DNA of 29,997 bases, from positions 1 through 29,997 of the forward strand of contig JASAMV010006338.1 in assembly GCA_030248065.1 (NCBI GenBank). Reading direction: 5' to 3'. This document shows positions 21,922-29,997 of this stretch, piece by piece. The DNA is from Rhynchonema sp. JSB1_4. Lineage: Eukaryota; Nematoda; Chromadorea; Monhysterida; Xyalidae. The position numbers and the translations under genes were made by a program. Under the pieces are notes generated by a model, which made no database searches, was not told the DNA's origin, and saw nothing but the letters and a program-made list of their open reading frames with translations. The first letter of the stretch is position 1; each line of letters starts with the position of its first letter.

Positions 21922-21988
21922 ACTAGCAGGCCGGGCCGAATCCCCGACCTTCGGATGACAGGACCCATGCTCCAACCGACAAAATCGA
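21922..21988 (-). tRNA. tRNA-Asp-like sequence (pseudogene or SINE head)
   Basis: On the minus strand GTCGGTTGGAGC resembles a D-arm, followed by GGGTCCTGTCATCC, which matches the tRNA-Asp anticodon region (loop CCTGTCA, anticodon GTC), a variable loop AAGGTC, and a B-box-like GGGGATTCGGCCC. The T-loop and anticodon stem deviate from a working tRNA and no clean acceptor stem can be drawn, so a pseudogene or SINE is likely. It overlaps a 138-residue minus open frame, which is therefore probably not coding. Confidence 0.4.
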
Positions 21989-23627
21989 CAATGAACTCAT
22001 GTCCGCATGCGCATGACTGATCGCAACGCCTTAGTCGTTTGCGAAATAGCGTGAAAATTAAAAACTTCCGCGTGTTTAGATTCCATCTCGTGGTTGGTTC
22101 GGGAAAATGGAGAGACCTAATCGCCCCCTCGTTTCGGAAAAACCTAAACCGAATGGTTTGCATGAGGCGAGGGGAACCTAAACCGTGGTTCTCCACAAAA
22201 TAACTTTTAAGACCCCGCACGGTTTCTGGTCTAGTCTCCTTCCCCAGGATGTTTCACTTTCACTTTCGCCACTGCTACCTCACTATTGTTTCTGTTTCTG
22301 TTTGTTTATACAGTAGCTGTTTTTTCGTAAAATGCATTTATCCAAGAATGCTTTCAACGATTTGTCAATTTTTTCCTTGCTTCGACCGCCGTGAGCGAGA
22401 GATTGATTTAGGGCGGTAATGTTTGGCGCGCAACCAACTTCAAACGCGTGTACCTTTTGCGTTCCAGTGTTTTTGCGCGCGATAGTTGGTGCTGGTATCT
22501 GAATGGCACGCCATGTGCTGCTGACGCTGAAGCAGTCGTTTTTTGCCGCGCGTCGCTATTTGTGTCCAGTAGTACATCAGCTCGTATCACTTAGCGTCCC
22601 AAGTAGCTCTTTCATATTTAGTTTAGTTCCTCCTCCAACACACACACCCTACATACCTGTTGATTATAGTGCTACTGCTGTTTTATGATATATGTACAGA
22701 CATACGTTTCCTCAGTTACATAAACTAATCGCCCAATGCTGTCAAGTCTTATTTCGTATGATATGATCTTGTTATCGGTTGGCCGCACTGCTTGTCTCTC
22801 AGTATAAAATGAGTACGCGTTGAGATGGTCATAACATCCGCGTGTCACAATCACAACGCAGATTCTGGTGTTTGTGCTTGCGCGTATGACGTACTACTGT
22901 ATATACTGTACATGTTTTTGTTTTGATTTGTATTGGCCGGAACCTGTCTGGTCAGAATGAACGTAATTCACGTGACCATGATGTTTTGAGCTCGTAATCA
23001 TGGGCCTGTTCTTACTGCACTACATACTGTTGTCTGATCGCTGCATCTCAGTTTTGCAGACAAAATTCTACTGGGAAGTTGCTATCAAAGCGCGCAAAAC
23101 ACACCACCCTGTGCGTGGTGCTGGCCCAGAAGGCATAGAAGCTATAGGTTGTTCTGAATAACAAAACAAGCATTTAGTTTTCAATTGGTGATTAGACGTT
23201 GCTGCTTTTGCTTTCAGATTTGGGTGAACCTAAAAACCATCAAACGACGATATCCACAAATCAGGTACCAACCGATAATATCAGAATCGACTGCAGACAT
23301 CGATAGACCGATTGATAATCTCAGTCGGAATCAACAGCAGTGTTGTTTGTGAACGTGCAGTTTGTTGTTTTTCTGCCACCGCTCGTTCGCTCCTTCCTTC
23401 GTTCGCATAACATTTCAAACAAAACGTTTGTTGTGTGATCATACCACATTGCACATATACATACCTGTGTGTGCGCATACACTCCAAAAACAAATCGAAC
23501 AACGGTGTTTAGCGTGTGCTCTGCTCCCTGCGTGTGTGAGCATGCGCACAACAGTCATCGGACGCGTGCGATTAAAAACAACATAAACTGAATTATTAGA
23601 AATAACAACCATTACGTAACAACAATA
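21989..23627. other. Upstream region of sestrin; one tiny exon candidate
   Basis: No gene recognised. 23218-23264 lies between TTTCAG and GTACCA and reads WVNLKTIKRRYPQI in one frame, but it is only 47 bases and could be chance. Poly-pyrimidine and ACACAC tracts precede the sestrin start. An in-frame TGA at about 23589 marks the upstream limit of the sestrin frame. Confidence 0.3.
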
Positions 23628-24453
23628 ATGGACGAACAGAAAGAGCTTTGGAAACCGCTCCGATCGTGGCTGGCGCTGCATCCCGATTATGACAGCCAGT
23701 TTGTGAAGACCGTCGACCAGATGCTCTATGGAGACGGGCCATTGCCCGTACATCACAGACATTATCTGGCGCTCATGGTTCGTCGTAGTGTTAAAAATCT
23801 TGTTTTCGTGTTTCTTAAATCTGGCAAACTATCATATCCGCCACACTCAATACGTGTTGTGCAGCATGTTTTTCGTTGCCCGTTTCGATCAGCTCTCGCA
23901 GCCGGGCGGTACACCAGGTCATCGTCAGTGCGAATGCACCAGATGACCACGTGACCACAGAAGCGCACCTAATTTGGTATGCACTGCTTGGCATAGTGGG
24001 GCGGGTGGGTGGCAAGACTGAGTTCGAAACACACAATAGTGTAATTACGCGGTAAAATTTTCAATTGAAATCTTTAAATTGTGAGCTTGACCAGGGCAAA
24101 AGTTCTTCGAAGATGTCCAATCAACCACTATACGCTGGTAAAATCGGTCATTTTTTAACAGACCACAGAGGATTGTCACGTCGATCATAATTATACGTTA
24201 ATGCCCCCCTGCCGCAAGCGCCGTATGCATACATTACATGATGTTTCATCGCCCCTTGACATTTCAGGCAGCGTCCCGTCATCGCTGCAAATTCCTGACG
24301 GATGTGCATAAGAGCGAGTTCATTCGTTGCGGCGGCGACCAGAGCTGGCTCGATCACGGACTCGCATCGGCCAGCCCCAAACTGCAACAGATCGACACGC
24401 TCAATCGCGTACTGGCACATCAACCCTGGATCGTGCAGTCGTCCGATATCGAG
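23628..24453 (+). CDS. Sesn: Sestrin, first two exons (gene incomplete)
   Basis: Exon 1 is 23628-23777 (50 codons) and exon 2 is 24268-24453 (62 codons); both borders are GT..AG in phase 0. Sestrins are cytosolic stress proteins that restrain TORC1 through GATOR2, and the N-terminal domain has an alkylhydroperoxidase-like fold. Family landmarks: LRSWLALHPDYDSQF, then DGPLPVHHRHYLALM, then across the junction AASRHRCKFLTDVHKSEF with the cysteine at the position of the conserved peroxidase-type cysteine, GGDQSWLDHGL, and NRVLAHQPWIVQSSDIE. The next conserved block (in relatives a tryptophan-serine motif followed by a helical segment) is not found downstream, so either a very long intron follows or the gene is broken. 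The ATG follows an in-frame stop and gives a short N-terminus compared with vertebrate sestrins. These exons cover only about a quarter of the usual 450-550 residues. Confidence 0.8.
23889..23938 (-). repeat. 50-bp dispersed repeat, copy 2
   Basis: The complement of 23905-23927 is identical over 23 bases to 29610-29632, and matches 5881-5903 at 20 of 23. It lies inside sestrin intron 1. Confidence 0.65.
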
Positions 24454-24944
24454 GTTGGCATATATACATAGTCGATCCATCTACTCATGAGACGCCGCCA
24501 ACGCTGCGCTGCGGCTGGCTTGGCCAGATCGAATTGTGTGCAAAACAAGCGAAAAAGAATCGATAAATCATGCAACATGCGCTCAGATTCTCTTTCTATT
24601 CTTTTTGAAACAAGTGGAACCGGAACTTTATATCTTGCGGTAGAACGTTCAAACGAGGTTAATTTCGAAAATAGTGTTTGTTGTCTGAAGCCCCACTGTA
24701 ACACAATAAAAATGGATGCCTTAGCCCGGTCGTTGATTTTGTGTGCGTTTATGTGAGCTCCAAGCGATTCCCTCTGAAGCTTATGATCCTGTTTGCACCT
24801 GGTTGTGCTTGATGGTGTTTTTTTGAGCGCTGCACATGACTGAAACTTCAACAGTTGAAACTTCTTGCTTGATCAGGGAAAGGGTTGGAAACGGAAAGTT
24901 GCAGGCGAGTTAGTATAGTATACATACAGTACACTAGGTACTAC
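24454..24944. other. Sestrin intron or flank, nothing seen
   Basis: No further sestrin exon is recognised here. An 89-residue plus frame (24487-24756) has no family likeness. Confidence 0.4.
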
Positions 24945-25290
24945 CAGAGGTGGGAATCGGGCAGGGTTACCTCGGCCCGGCCCGGCCCGACATTTCGGGC
25001 CGGGAAGTCCGGCCCGGCCCGACTTGGAAAAAAGTCGGCCCGGCCCGACTTTTTCTGATGATATTTTGAAGAAAATTTTCTGGTGCAAAAATTACTGTTT
25101 TTTGGTTTAGAAATACCTGATAATCATGGAAGTCGGTACTAATTTGCAGAATCGCGAGAAATTTTGGAAAATTTAGCCCAAAAAATCACGATTTTTTATT
25201 GAAATTCGATGATGTCGGGCCTTTTCGGGCCGGCCACCCCGGCCCGGCCCGACATTCGGGAAAGTCGGCCCGGCCCGATTCCCACCTCTG
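24945..25290. mobile_element. GC-rich hAT-like element, 346 bp
   Basis: Starts CAGAGGTGGGAATCGGGC and ends GCCCGATTCCCACCTCTG, flanked by the near-perfect 8-base duplication GGTACTAC/GGTACTGC (24937-24944, 25291-25298). About 100 bases at each end are almost pure GGCCCGGCCCGACTT repeats in both orientations, around an A/T-rich centre (25075-25200). No coding sequence. The 8-base duplication and CAG..CTG ends fit the hAT superfamily. Confidence 0.8.
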
Positions 25291-25509
25291 GGTACTGCCT
25301 ATGGCATGGTTTAGTACTGATAATATGGTATGTAGCTTTCGCATTCAACACGCGCACGCGCGCAAACAGGTTTCACCTTATTCCTAGTCATCAAAATGAC
25401 ACCCGTGCGTGCGCTTGTTATCACGACCCGACATCTAGGCAATTGTGAATCTGTGGCCATGATGAATACATGCTTGCAAGAATTTCGCTTGTACATGCGT
25501 ATGTACATG

Positions 25510-25689
25510 TATACTCTGACAATTCTTTTGGGAGAAACTTTTCAAACGCGTTGCCTGATCCGTAAAGCGCATGATGCGTGCACTGGCTATAGCGGTCACG
25601 TGACTTCTGTAGCCAGTGTACGCATAACGCGCTTTACGGATCAGGCAACGCGTTTGAAAAATTTCTCCCAAAAGAATTGCCAGAGTATA
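25510..25689. mobile_element. 180-bp near-complete palindromic MITE
   Basis: The left half (TATACTCTGACAATTCTTTT onward) and right half (to AAAAGAATTGCCAGAGTATA) pair over about 80 bases each with few mismatches, including GCGTTGCCTGATCCGTAAAG. The centre (TAGCGGTCACGTGACTTC) is about 20 bases. A further GTAC/TAC likeness outside hints at TA-type ends. Transcribed, it would form a long hairpin. Confidence 0.75.
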
Positions 25690-26438
25690 AGTACATTATA
25701 TGTCATTAACCGAACTGAAAACCAGAAGGAAGTGCTGAAAATTAGATAAATGGGTTTGCCTGTCTGCCTGTGTCACCCACCATTGGCAGCCTGCCCTACG
25801 AACTTTTTAGGTGCGGCATTTGAATTGATTGGCATATTTTTTTTAGATCACGAGTGCCTTCACTGGACCATTGTTTCCTAGTAATGTTAGTTAGTGCACT
25901 AGTTGGAAAAGGGCAGTAGGCGTTTCGCGAGCGTATGTACTGGATGTGGGAAAAACAGCAATTTTTCATCCAGCCTTGTGCTACGTTTTTCACGTGCGTG
26001 TCACTTCATACAAGTGCACAAGCATGGTATACTTGCGTACCAGACCTTTGCTTAGTGCATGTGTGTAAGTGGGTGACTGGCACGATTTTACGAAAACCCA
26101 TGTTCGTTGTTGGTGCACGAAATGAACAGACCGATTGCCTTTTCGTTTATTTTCGTTTTTTTTTGTTTCAACAATCTCATTGAGCAAGTGGGCTGGTCGC
26201 GGGTTGCGCGTGCGCGCTAGTCATCGGACTTGGGACTGCGTTTCCCAACTGCAAAATGCAAATTTGTGCATAATCTGAGCGTTTCCCACAACTTCAGTTG
26301 GTACGTATTGGTACGCAACGGATCGTTTCAGAACAGTTTATGGGTTGCAGACCCAGATTTGTGAAGAACGTGTCAGCCTAAAAGTGGGAACAGGGCCAGC
26401 GTCCAAAGAGCAGTTGTTGTTGCTGTTTGGTTTTTGAG
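25690..26438. other. No gene recognised
   Basis: Searched for the ligand-binding lobe of the receptor-like exon that follows; none found. Frames of 65-82 residues show no domain. Confidence 0.4.
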
Positions 26439-26642
26439 AGATTGATGACAGATAAGGAAAGGAAGTGGTCTTCGCTCTCCCACGTAAAGCAAGGTTTCGT
26501 GGTGGCCGTAGCTGCATTATCGATGACGTTGAATTTTATAGAGCGCGCATTTTACATTGTTTACAAAAAAGTGTGTATATTTTTTTCTCTCCAGCACAGC
26601 ATGGTACAGATAAGGAGCGGAAACTTTATTTGGCGCCGCTGA
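26439..26642 (+). CDS. Isolated C-terminal exon of a second ionotropic receptor
   Basis: After a pyrimidine/GTT-rich tract ending TTTTTGAG the frame reads DKERKWSSLSHVKQGF, then VAVAALSMTLNFIERAFYIV, and stops at 26642. It aligns with the M4 region of the receptor at 566-2165: LSHVKQGFVVAV against LSHLFGAFLVLT, and FIERAFYIV against LIQRAVYFI, with a basic KERK/KERRRK run just before in both. In the family this is the last membrane segment. No matching S1, M1-M3 or S2 exon is seen upstream, so it is either a gene relic, or the last exon of a gene with very long introns. It lies between sestrin exon 2 and any later sestrin exon. Confidence 0.5.
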   Translation, partial: RLMTDKERKWSSLSHVKQGFVVAVAALSMTLNFIERAFYIVYKKVCIFFSLQHSMVQIRSGNFIWRR

Positions 26643-27888
26643 TAAGCTAATATCAATCAGAAATTGTCGTGGCGATTCGCTCGGTTTTTGGTGCGGCGCG
26701 TTTTTTCTTCCGCCTGTTATTTTTGATTTGTAAACAGAGAAAGGATGTTTTTTGAAAACGGAAACAAAAACAACCACAGTGTTTCAACGCTGTGTACATA
26801 CATACTGTACGTTGCACAAAATGGGGAATAGGCTGCTTGCCGACCCAGCCAAAAATAGACATTTTTGATTTATAATATCCATTTTGATCAACTCGTGGCG
26901 TGGTCATGGATTATTGATTGATTACCTATCGTGAGTTACAAAGGTCGTGTGTGCGTGTGTGTGTCGCGTTGGGCAATTTGCAAATTTTATGCATATAATT
27001 ACCAGGGTGTGGATGGATAAACTCTTTCTCAAGGCTGGGCATTTGCCCGACAATCAGAACGGGACATTAACCTTTTTGGCATGAACGAACAACACGTGGT
27101 CTCGGGTGACAATAAGTGGCGCGCACAACGTGTGGTGTGTATCGCTCGACGCATTGTATATACTTTAGTACTATTGCTTCGCATTGTAACATCGTCTGTT
27201 ATTGCGTTCCGCTCAAATCGCACTTGGTACATACTTATCTCCGGATTTATACTGTTGCCAAGTCAGACACCACCAATGCCACGCGCGTGTAGATAGCGCA
27301 AACCATCGTTTTTCGCAAGTTAAATAAAAAAAAACACCACACTTTCGATAACCGCGTGAGCGACTGCCTGGATGGTTGCCAAGCGAGACGAGATGGAAAA
27401 CAAAAAGTCCGTTTCACTCTGGTAAATGTGTGCGTGTAGATGGGGCTGAACTTTGGTCGGTGTGTGTGTGTGTGTGTCAATGTCGAAAACTGTTGAAATA
27501 AATATACATACGCTCACTCTTATCGTCGTTGCGTTATTGTACGGCATCGGCGCATTTTGCGTGCGCGCGCACAGTTGAAATTGTGATAAATGACAGAGCC
27601 ATTAGCGACTTGTGACGTTTTATACTGGGGCACACAGATACACATGATAGTATGTTATGCACTGGTTACGCGCCATTACAAGTTTGCACTATTGTGACAG
27701 GTGCGCATCTGGTAGGGGGCTGTGTTGATCAACGTCTCGGCCAGCTGTTCCGTACTGACGGTACACTGTCCAAGATCAGTCGCAGGTTGAGACCAGCTGC
27801 CTCGCGTTTCAAACATGCAACTTTCCAATGGGGACGACTAAACATCAAACTCTTTGCTGTGCGCACACAAAGTCACCCAGCGTAGAAC
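26643..27888. other. No gene confirmed; one open stretch 27661-27885
   Basis: A plus frame after GTGACAG reads GAHLVGGCVDQRLGQLF, then SKISRRLRPAASRFKHATF, and stops at 27885. It has one possible acceptor and protein-like composition but no recognised family. A (GT)7 tract lies at 27463-27477. Confidence 0.25.
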
Positions 27889-28407
27889 TCACCGAAGTAC
27901 ACCGAAGTTCAAGACAACTACTGTAATGACCATTGCGGCGACTGTCCAGAAAAACACTGTGACATGCATCGGATCCTCAGCCACTTGCCCGAGTCTGATT
28001 TGAGCAAAAGATGACAAAAAAAGTTCCGAGTTTTGATATTTCGCAAGCCGCACTGGATGAAACGACGATAAGTTTCGTATAAGGTGGTCGTGACCGGTAA
28101 ACCGGATGTCATCACCTGACTTACTCATCGCATTTCTACGCTTGTGTGATTCGGATTTTTTTATCTCCAATCTGACATTCAACGGACAGACACGCGATTT
28201 ATCAATTTCATCATTTTTTTCTAAGAATAGAACCACAACCATACAGATGAGAAAAGCAGATCGGTGAAATAGAATCGCACAATTTGTCCGGGATCTGCTG
28301 CTGAATGTTGTTTCACAGGCTTTTGGGTCATTTTGATCACTCCGGGAAATTCTGTATGTGTTGTTTGTTTGTTTGCTGGAAACCAGATGTGTCCGAGTCC
28401 GCAACAC
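27889..28407 (-). CDS. Anonymous minus-strand open frame with two hydrophobic stretches
   Basis: 172 codons without a stop. Hydrophobic segments are SAFLICMVVVLFLEKN (about residue 50) and VTVFFWTVAAMVITVVVLNF near the C-terminus, so a small membrane protein is possible. A perfect donor GTAAGT (minus strand, near 28126) interrupts it, so part may be intron. No family recognised; could be chance. Confidence 0.25.
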   Translation of the reverse strand: MLRTRTHLVSSKQTNNTYRISRSDQNDPKACETTFSSRSRTNCAILFHRSAFLICMVVVLFLEKNDEIDKSRVCPLNVRLEIKKSESHKRRNAMSKSGDDIRFTGHDHLIRNLSSFHPVRLAKYQNSELFLSSFAQIRLGQVAEDPMHVTVFFWTVAAMVITVVVLNFGVLR

Positions 28408-29226
28408 GAGTTTATTGTGTTCGTTTCGGCGTTCCAGCGTGCTGTTATATAAATGCGGTCAGTCAATGCCCAGGACCAGTGTAATCTGGGTGACGGCCCG
28501 ATAGGTGAGAATGCTAATGTATTGGGATGCATATATGTACCATAATACATGGGTGCGGCCGCGGTGTGGTTTCTTCGCTTAACGAAATCCAATCTGGGCA
28601 TCTGAGTTTTTTTGCACACCCCGACTGATGTGTGTTTCTGTTTCTCTCAGATGAGCAGCTGGTTTGATGTCCGGGACACTGACATGTGAATGTGGTGGTG
28701 AGAGAGCACAGGATTAGGACCGCGCACTGCATTATACATAGATTGGCTTTAACGTGGGTCATGTGAATTTTTGATGCAGCAAATGCGTGTGAATGAATAA
28801 ATGTGTTAAATGTGTAGCCGTTGTCACGCGGCTCGTATTATAATATAATGTTATAATTATAATGTATTATAATTGTATTATAATGTATTATAATTATAAT
28901 GTTAGCTGTAGCTTGTCAGCAAAAAAATAATTCAACACGTTTGTGTTTTGTGAGTTATCTATGACGTTAACAATAAGGAATGAATGACAATAACCATTAT
29001 GCGTGCACATATCTAACCACAAAGCAACAGTGCACCACTCATAACGAAGTGCGCGGGGCGTTTCCTTTGGCAATAGCCCGAGAGCCGCAAAACCCGGTTT
29101 GGGTTGTGTAAACAGTTGCTTAGCTTTATCCCTCCGACACTGCGGCACAGCCGGTTTGTTCCATTGTCACTCAAGACACGCGCAAGTTGCAACCAGTTTC
29201 TTGTTTTCCATCTGTTTTTGTTGAAG
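28408..29226. repeat. No gene; ATTATAATGT-type AT repeat at 28835-28903
   Basis: About seven imperfect TATTATAATG units form a self-complementary AT-rich block at 28835-28903. The rest is non-coding as far as I can see; a pyrimidine-rich tract at 29195-29222 leads into the next exon. Confidence 0.5.
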
Positions 29227-29341
29227 GGCGGAATGGGACACAAGAGCCCAGATGGCTGTACCGAATGCACAAAGGGTGGCACTTACATATATCTGGGACG
29301 GTGCTTCCATGCGTGTGGCAGTGCACACAAAATGACGGAAG
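29227..29341 (+). CDS. Cysteine-rich exon, furin-like repeat
   Basis: Bordered by a strong pyrimidine tract plus TTGAAG and by GTAAAA (115 bases, ends in phase 1). It reads DGCTECTKGGTYIYLGRCFH then ACGSAHK. The C-x2-C-(G-T-Y)-x8-C-x3-C spacing is that of the furin-like repeat found in proprotein convertases, R-spondins and related secreted proteins. One repeat only, so the family cannot be named. The relation to sestrin upstream is unknown. Confidence 0.4.
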
Positions 29342-29597
29342 GTAAAAGCAACAAGGAAAGTTAGATGAATGTGCTACACTGCATCTATACATACGTGAGC
29401 CTGGAGATAAATGGCTGGGCGAGGTTGAGTTGTGCTGCTGTCCGTTTTGCTTAGTGGGCGTGCCAAAACAAAACACAGTTGAAGACCATACTGAACGAAA
29501 AGAAAACACTGCCGAGTTGGAAAAAAAGGCGCTTTGATGCTTACAGCAATGATTTACGGAAACATGAAACCAGCTCGAGGTTGCCGGGTCACGTGAC

Positions 29598-29643
29598 CCG
29601 CATTCAGTGTGACGATGACCTGGTGTACCGCCCGTCTGTGAAA
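29598..29643 (+). repeat. 50-bp dispersed repeat, copy 3
   Basis: 23 bases at 29610-29632 are identical to the complement of 23905-23927; flanks GCATTCAGTG and CCCGTCTGTG are similar to those of the other copies. Confidence 0.65.
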
Positions 29644-29702
29644 ACAGGCCGAAAGCGGCGGGCAACCGCAAACGCAACGCTGCACAATTCACATTCAAAC
29701 AG

Positions 29703-29799
29703 GGAGGGACTGTTTATGCCTGCGGTGCACACATGAGCACGGGGCACTACACATATTGTACCAACTCTGGCGAGCGCTGCGACCACGACCATCGGCAAG
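29703..29799 (+). CDS. Possible second cysteine-rich exon
   Basis: Lies between TCAAACAG and GTAAAG. In phase 0 it reads GGTVYACGAHMSTGHYTYC then SGERCDHDHR; in the phase required by the exon at 29341 it reads RDCLCLRCTHEHG. Both are open, so the true frame is not settled and it may not be coding. Confidence 0.2.
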
Positions 29800-29997
29800 G
29801 TAAAGCCGGTGCTTGTTTTAACCGTATTCTGGGATAAAGTCGGACCGCTATAATTTAAACCACAGCGTAGGTTATTCCCCAAAACAAAATGAGCAACCTT
29901 TATCGCTGGCCCAATAAATTAGTGAGATCCACGGCCATACCAAATTTGGCAACGCCGCCAAATCGTGTCTAATCGCAATATACTTGCCCGCAAAGTT

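Noticed and set aside
21804..22220. 138-residue minus-strand open frame
   Set aside because: It runs through the tRNA-like sequence in which the T-arm would encode protein; likely chance.
29171..29698. 175-residue minus-strand open frame
   Set aside because: It overlaps the furin-like plus exon and the dispersed repeat, and its composition (Ser, Cys, His rich) looks like an antisense shadow.
1..29997. Bacterial, viral or CRISPR content
   Set aside because: No tandem spaced repeats of CRISPR type, no ribosome-binding-site spaced operons and no viral hallmark genes were seen; the coding sequence present is split by introns.

Overview
The window looks like nuclear DNA of an animal, most likely a protostome. 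Evidence for this is: coding sequence split by introns with GT..AG borders and matching phases; an ionotropic-receptor gene (the variant glutamate-receptor family known from protostomes); the first exons of a sestrin gene (a metazoan stress regulator); many microsatellites (CA/GT, GA, GAA, TATG); and dense small non-autonomous DNA transposons. No operons, bacterial genes or CRISPR arrays are visible. The exact phylum cannot be set from the sequence alone.

Layout. Bases 1-79 are a tRNA-like sequence cut by the left edge. 566-2165 (+) is a three-exon ionotropic receptor with a recognisable ligand-binding domain and channel segments. 2166-3968 is mostly intergenic and carries a 365-bp inverted-repeat element. 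3969-8085 (+) is a phase-consistent chain of six exons for a protein I do not recognise; its introns hold four different mobile elements. 8406-15280 is a transposon bed: a second 1.66-kb palindromic TTAA element, three hAT-type elements ending in CAGGGTTGG, a perfect 64-bp inverted repeat, a long inverted repeat and a second copy of a 190-bp MITE. 16191-17490 (+) and 18918-19333 (-) hold exon-like open stretches of unknown product. 19755-20012 is another MITE and 21922-21988 (-) a tRNA-Asp-like sequence. 23628-24453 (+) holds the first two exons of sestrin; no later exon is visible in the remaining 5.5 kb. 24945-25290 is a very GC-rich hAT-like element and 25510-25689 a near-complete palindrome. 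26439-26642 (+) is an isolated exon resembling the last membrane segment of an ionotropic receptor. 27889-28407 (-) is an anonymous open frame with two hydrophobic stretches. 29227-29341 (+) is a cysteine-rich, furin-repeat-like exon.

The two recognisable genes, a sensory-type channel and a nutrient/redox stress regulator, do not form a pathway. The main biological content is the transposon landscape: at least twelve inverted-repeat elements of several families, two of them pure long palindromes and several lying inside introns, one of which appears to be bordered by transposon termini at both splice sites. I found no convincing new multi-gene system. The best leads are the full-length palindromic TTAA elements, a sequence module shared by elements with unrelated ends, and the transposon-bordered intron.
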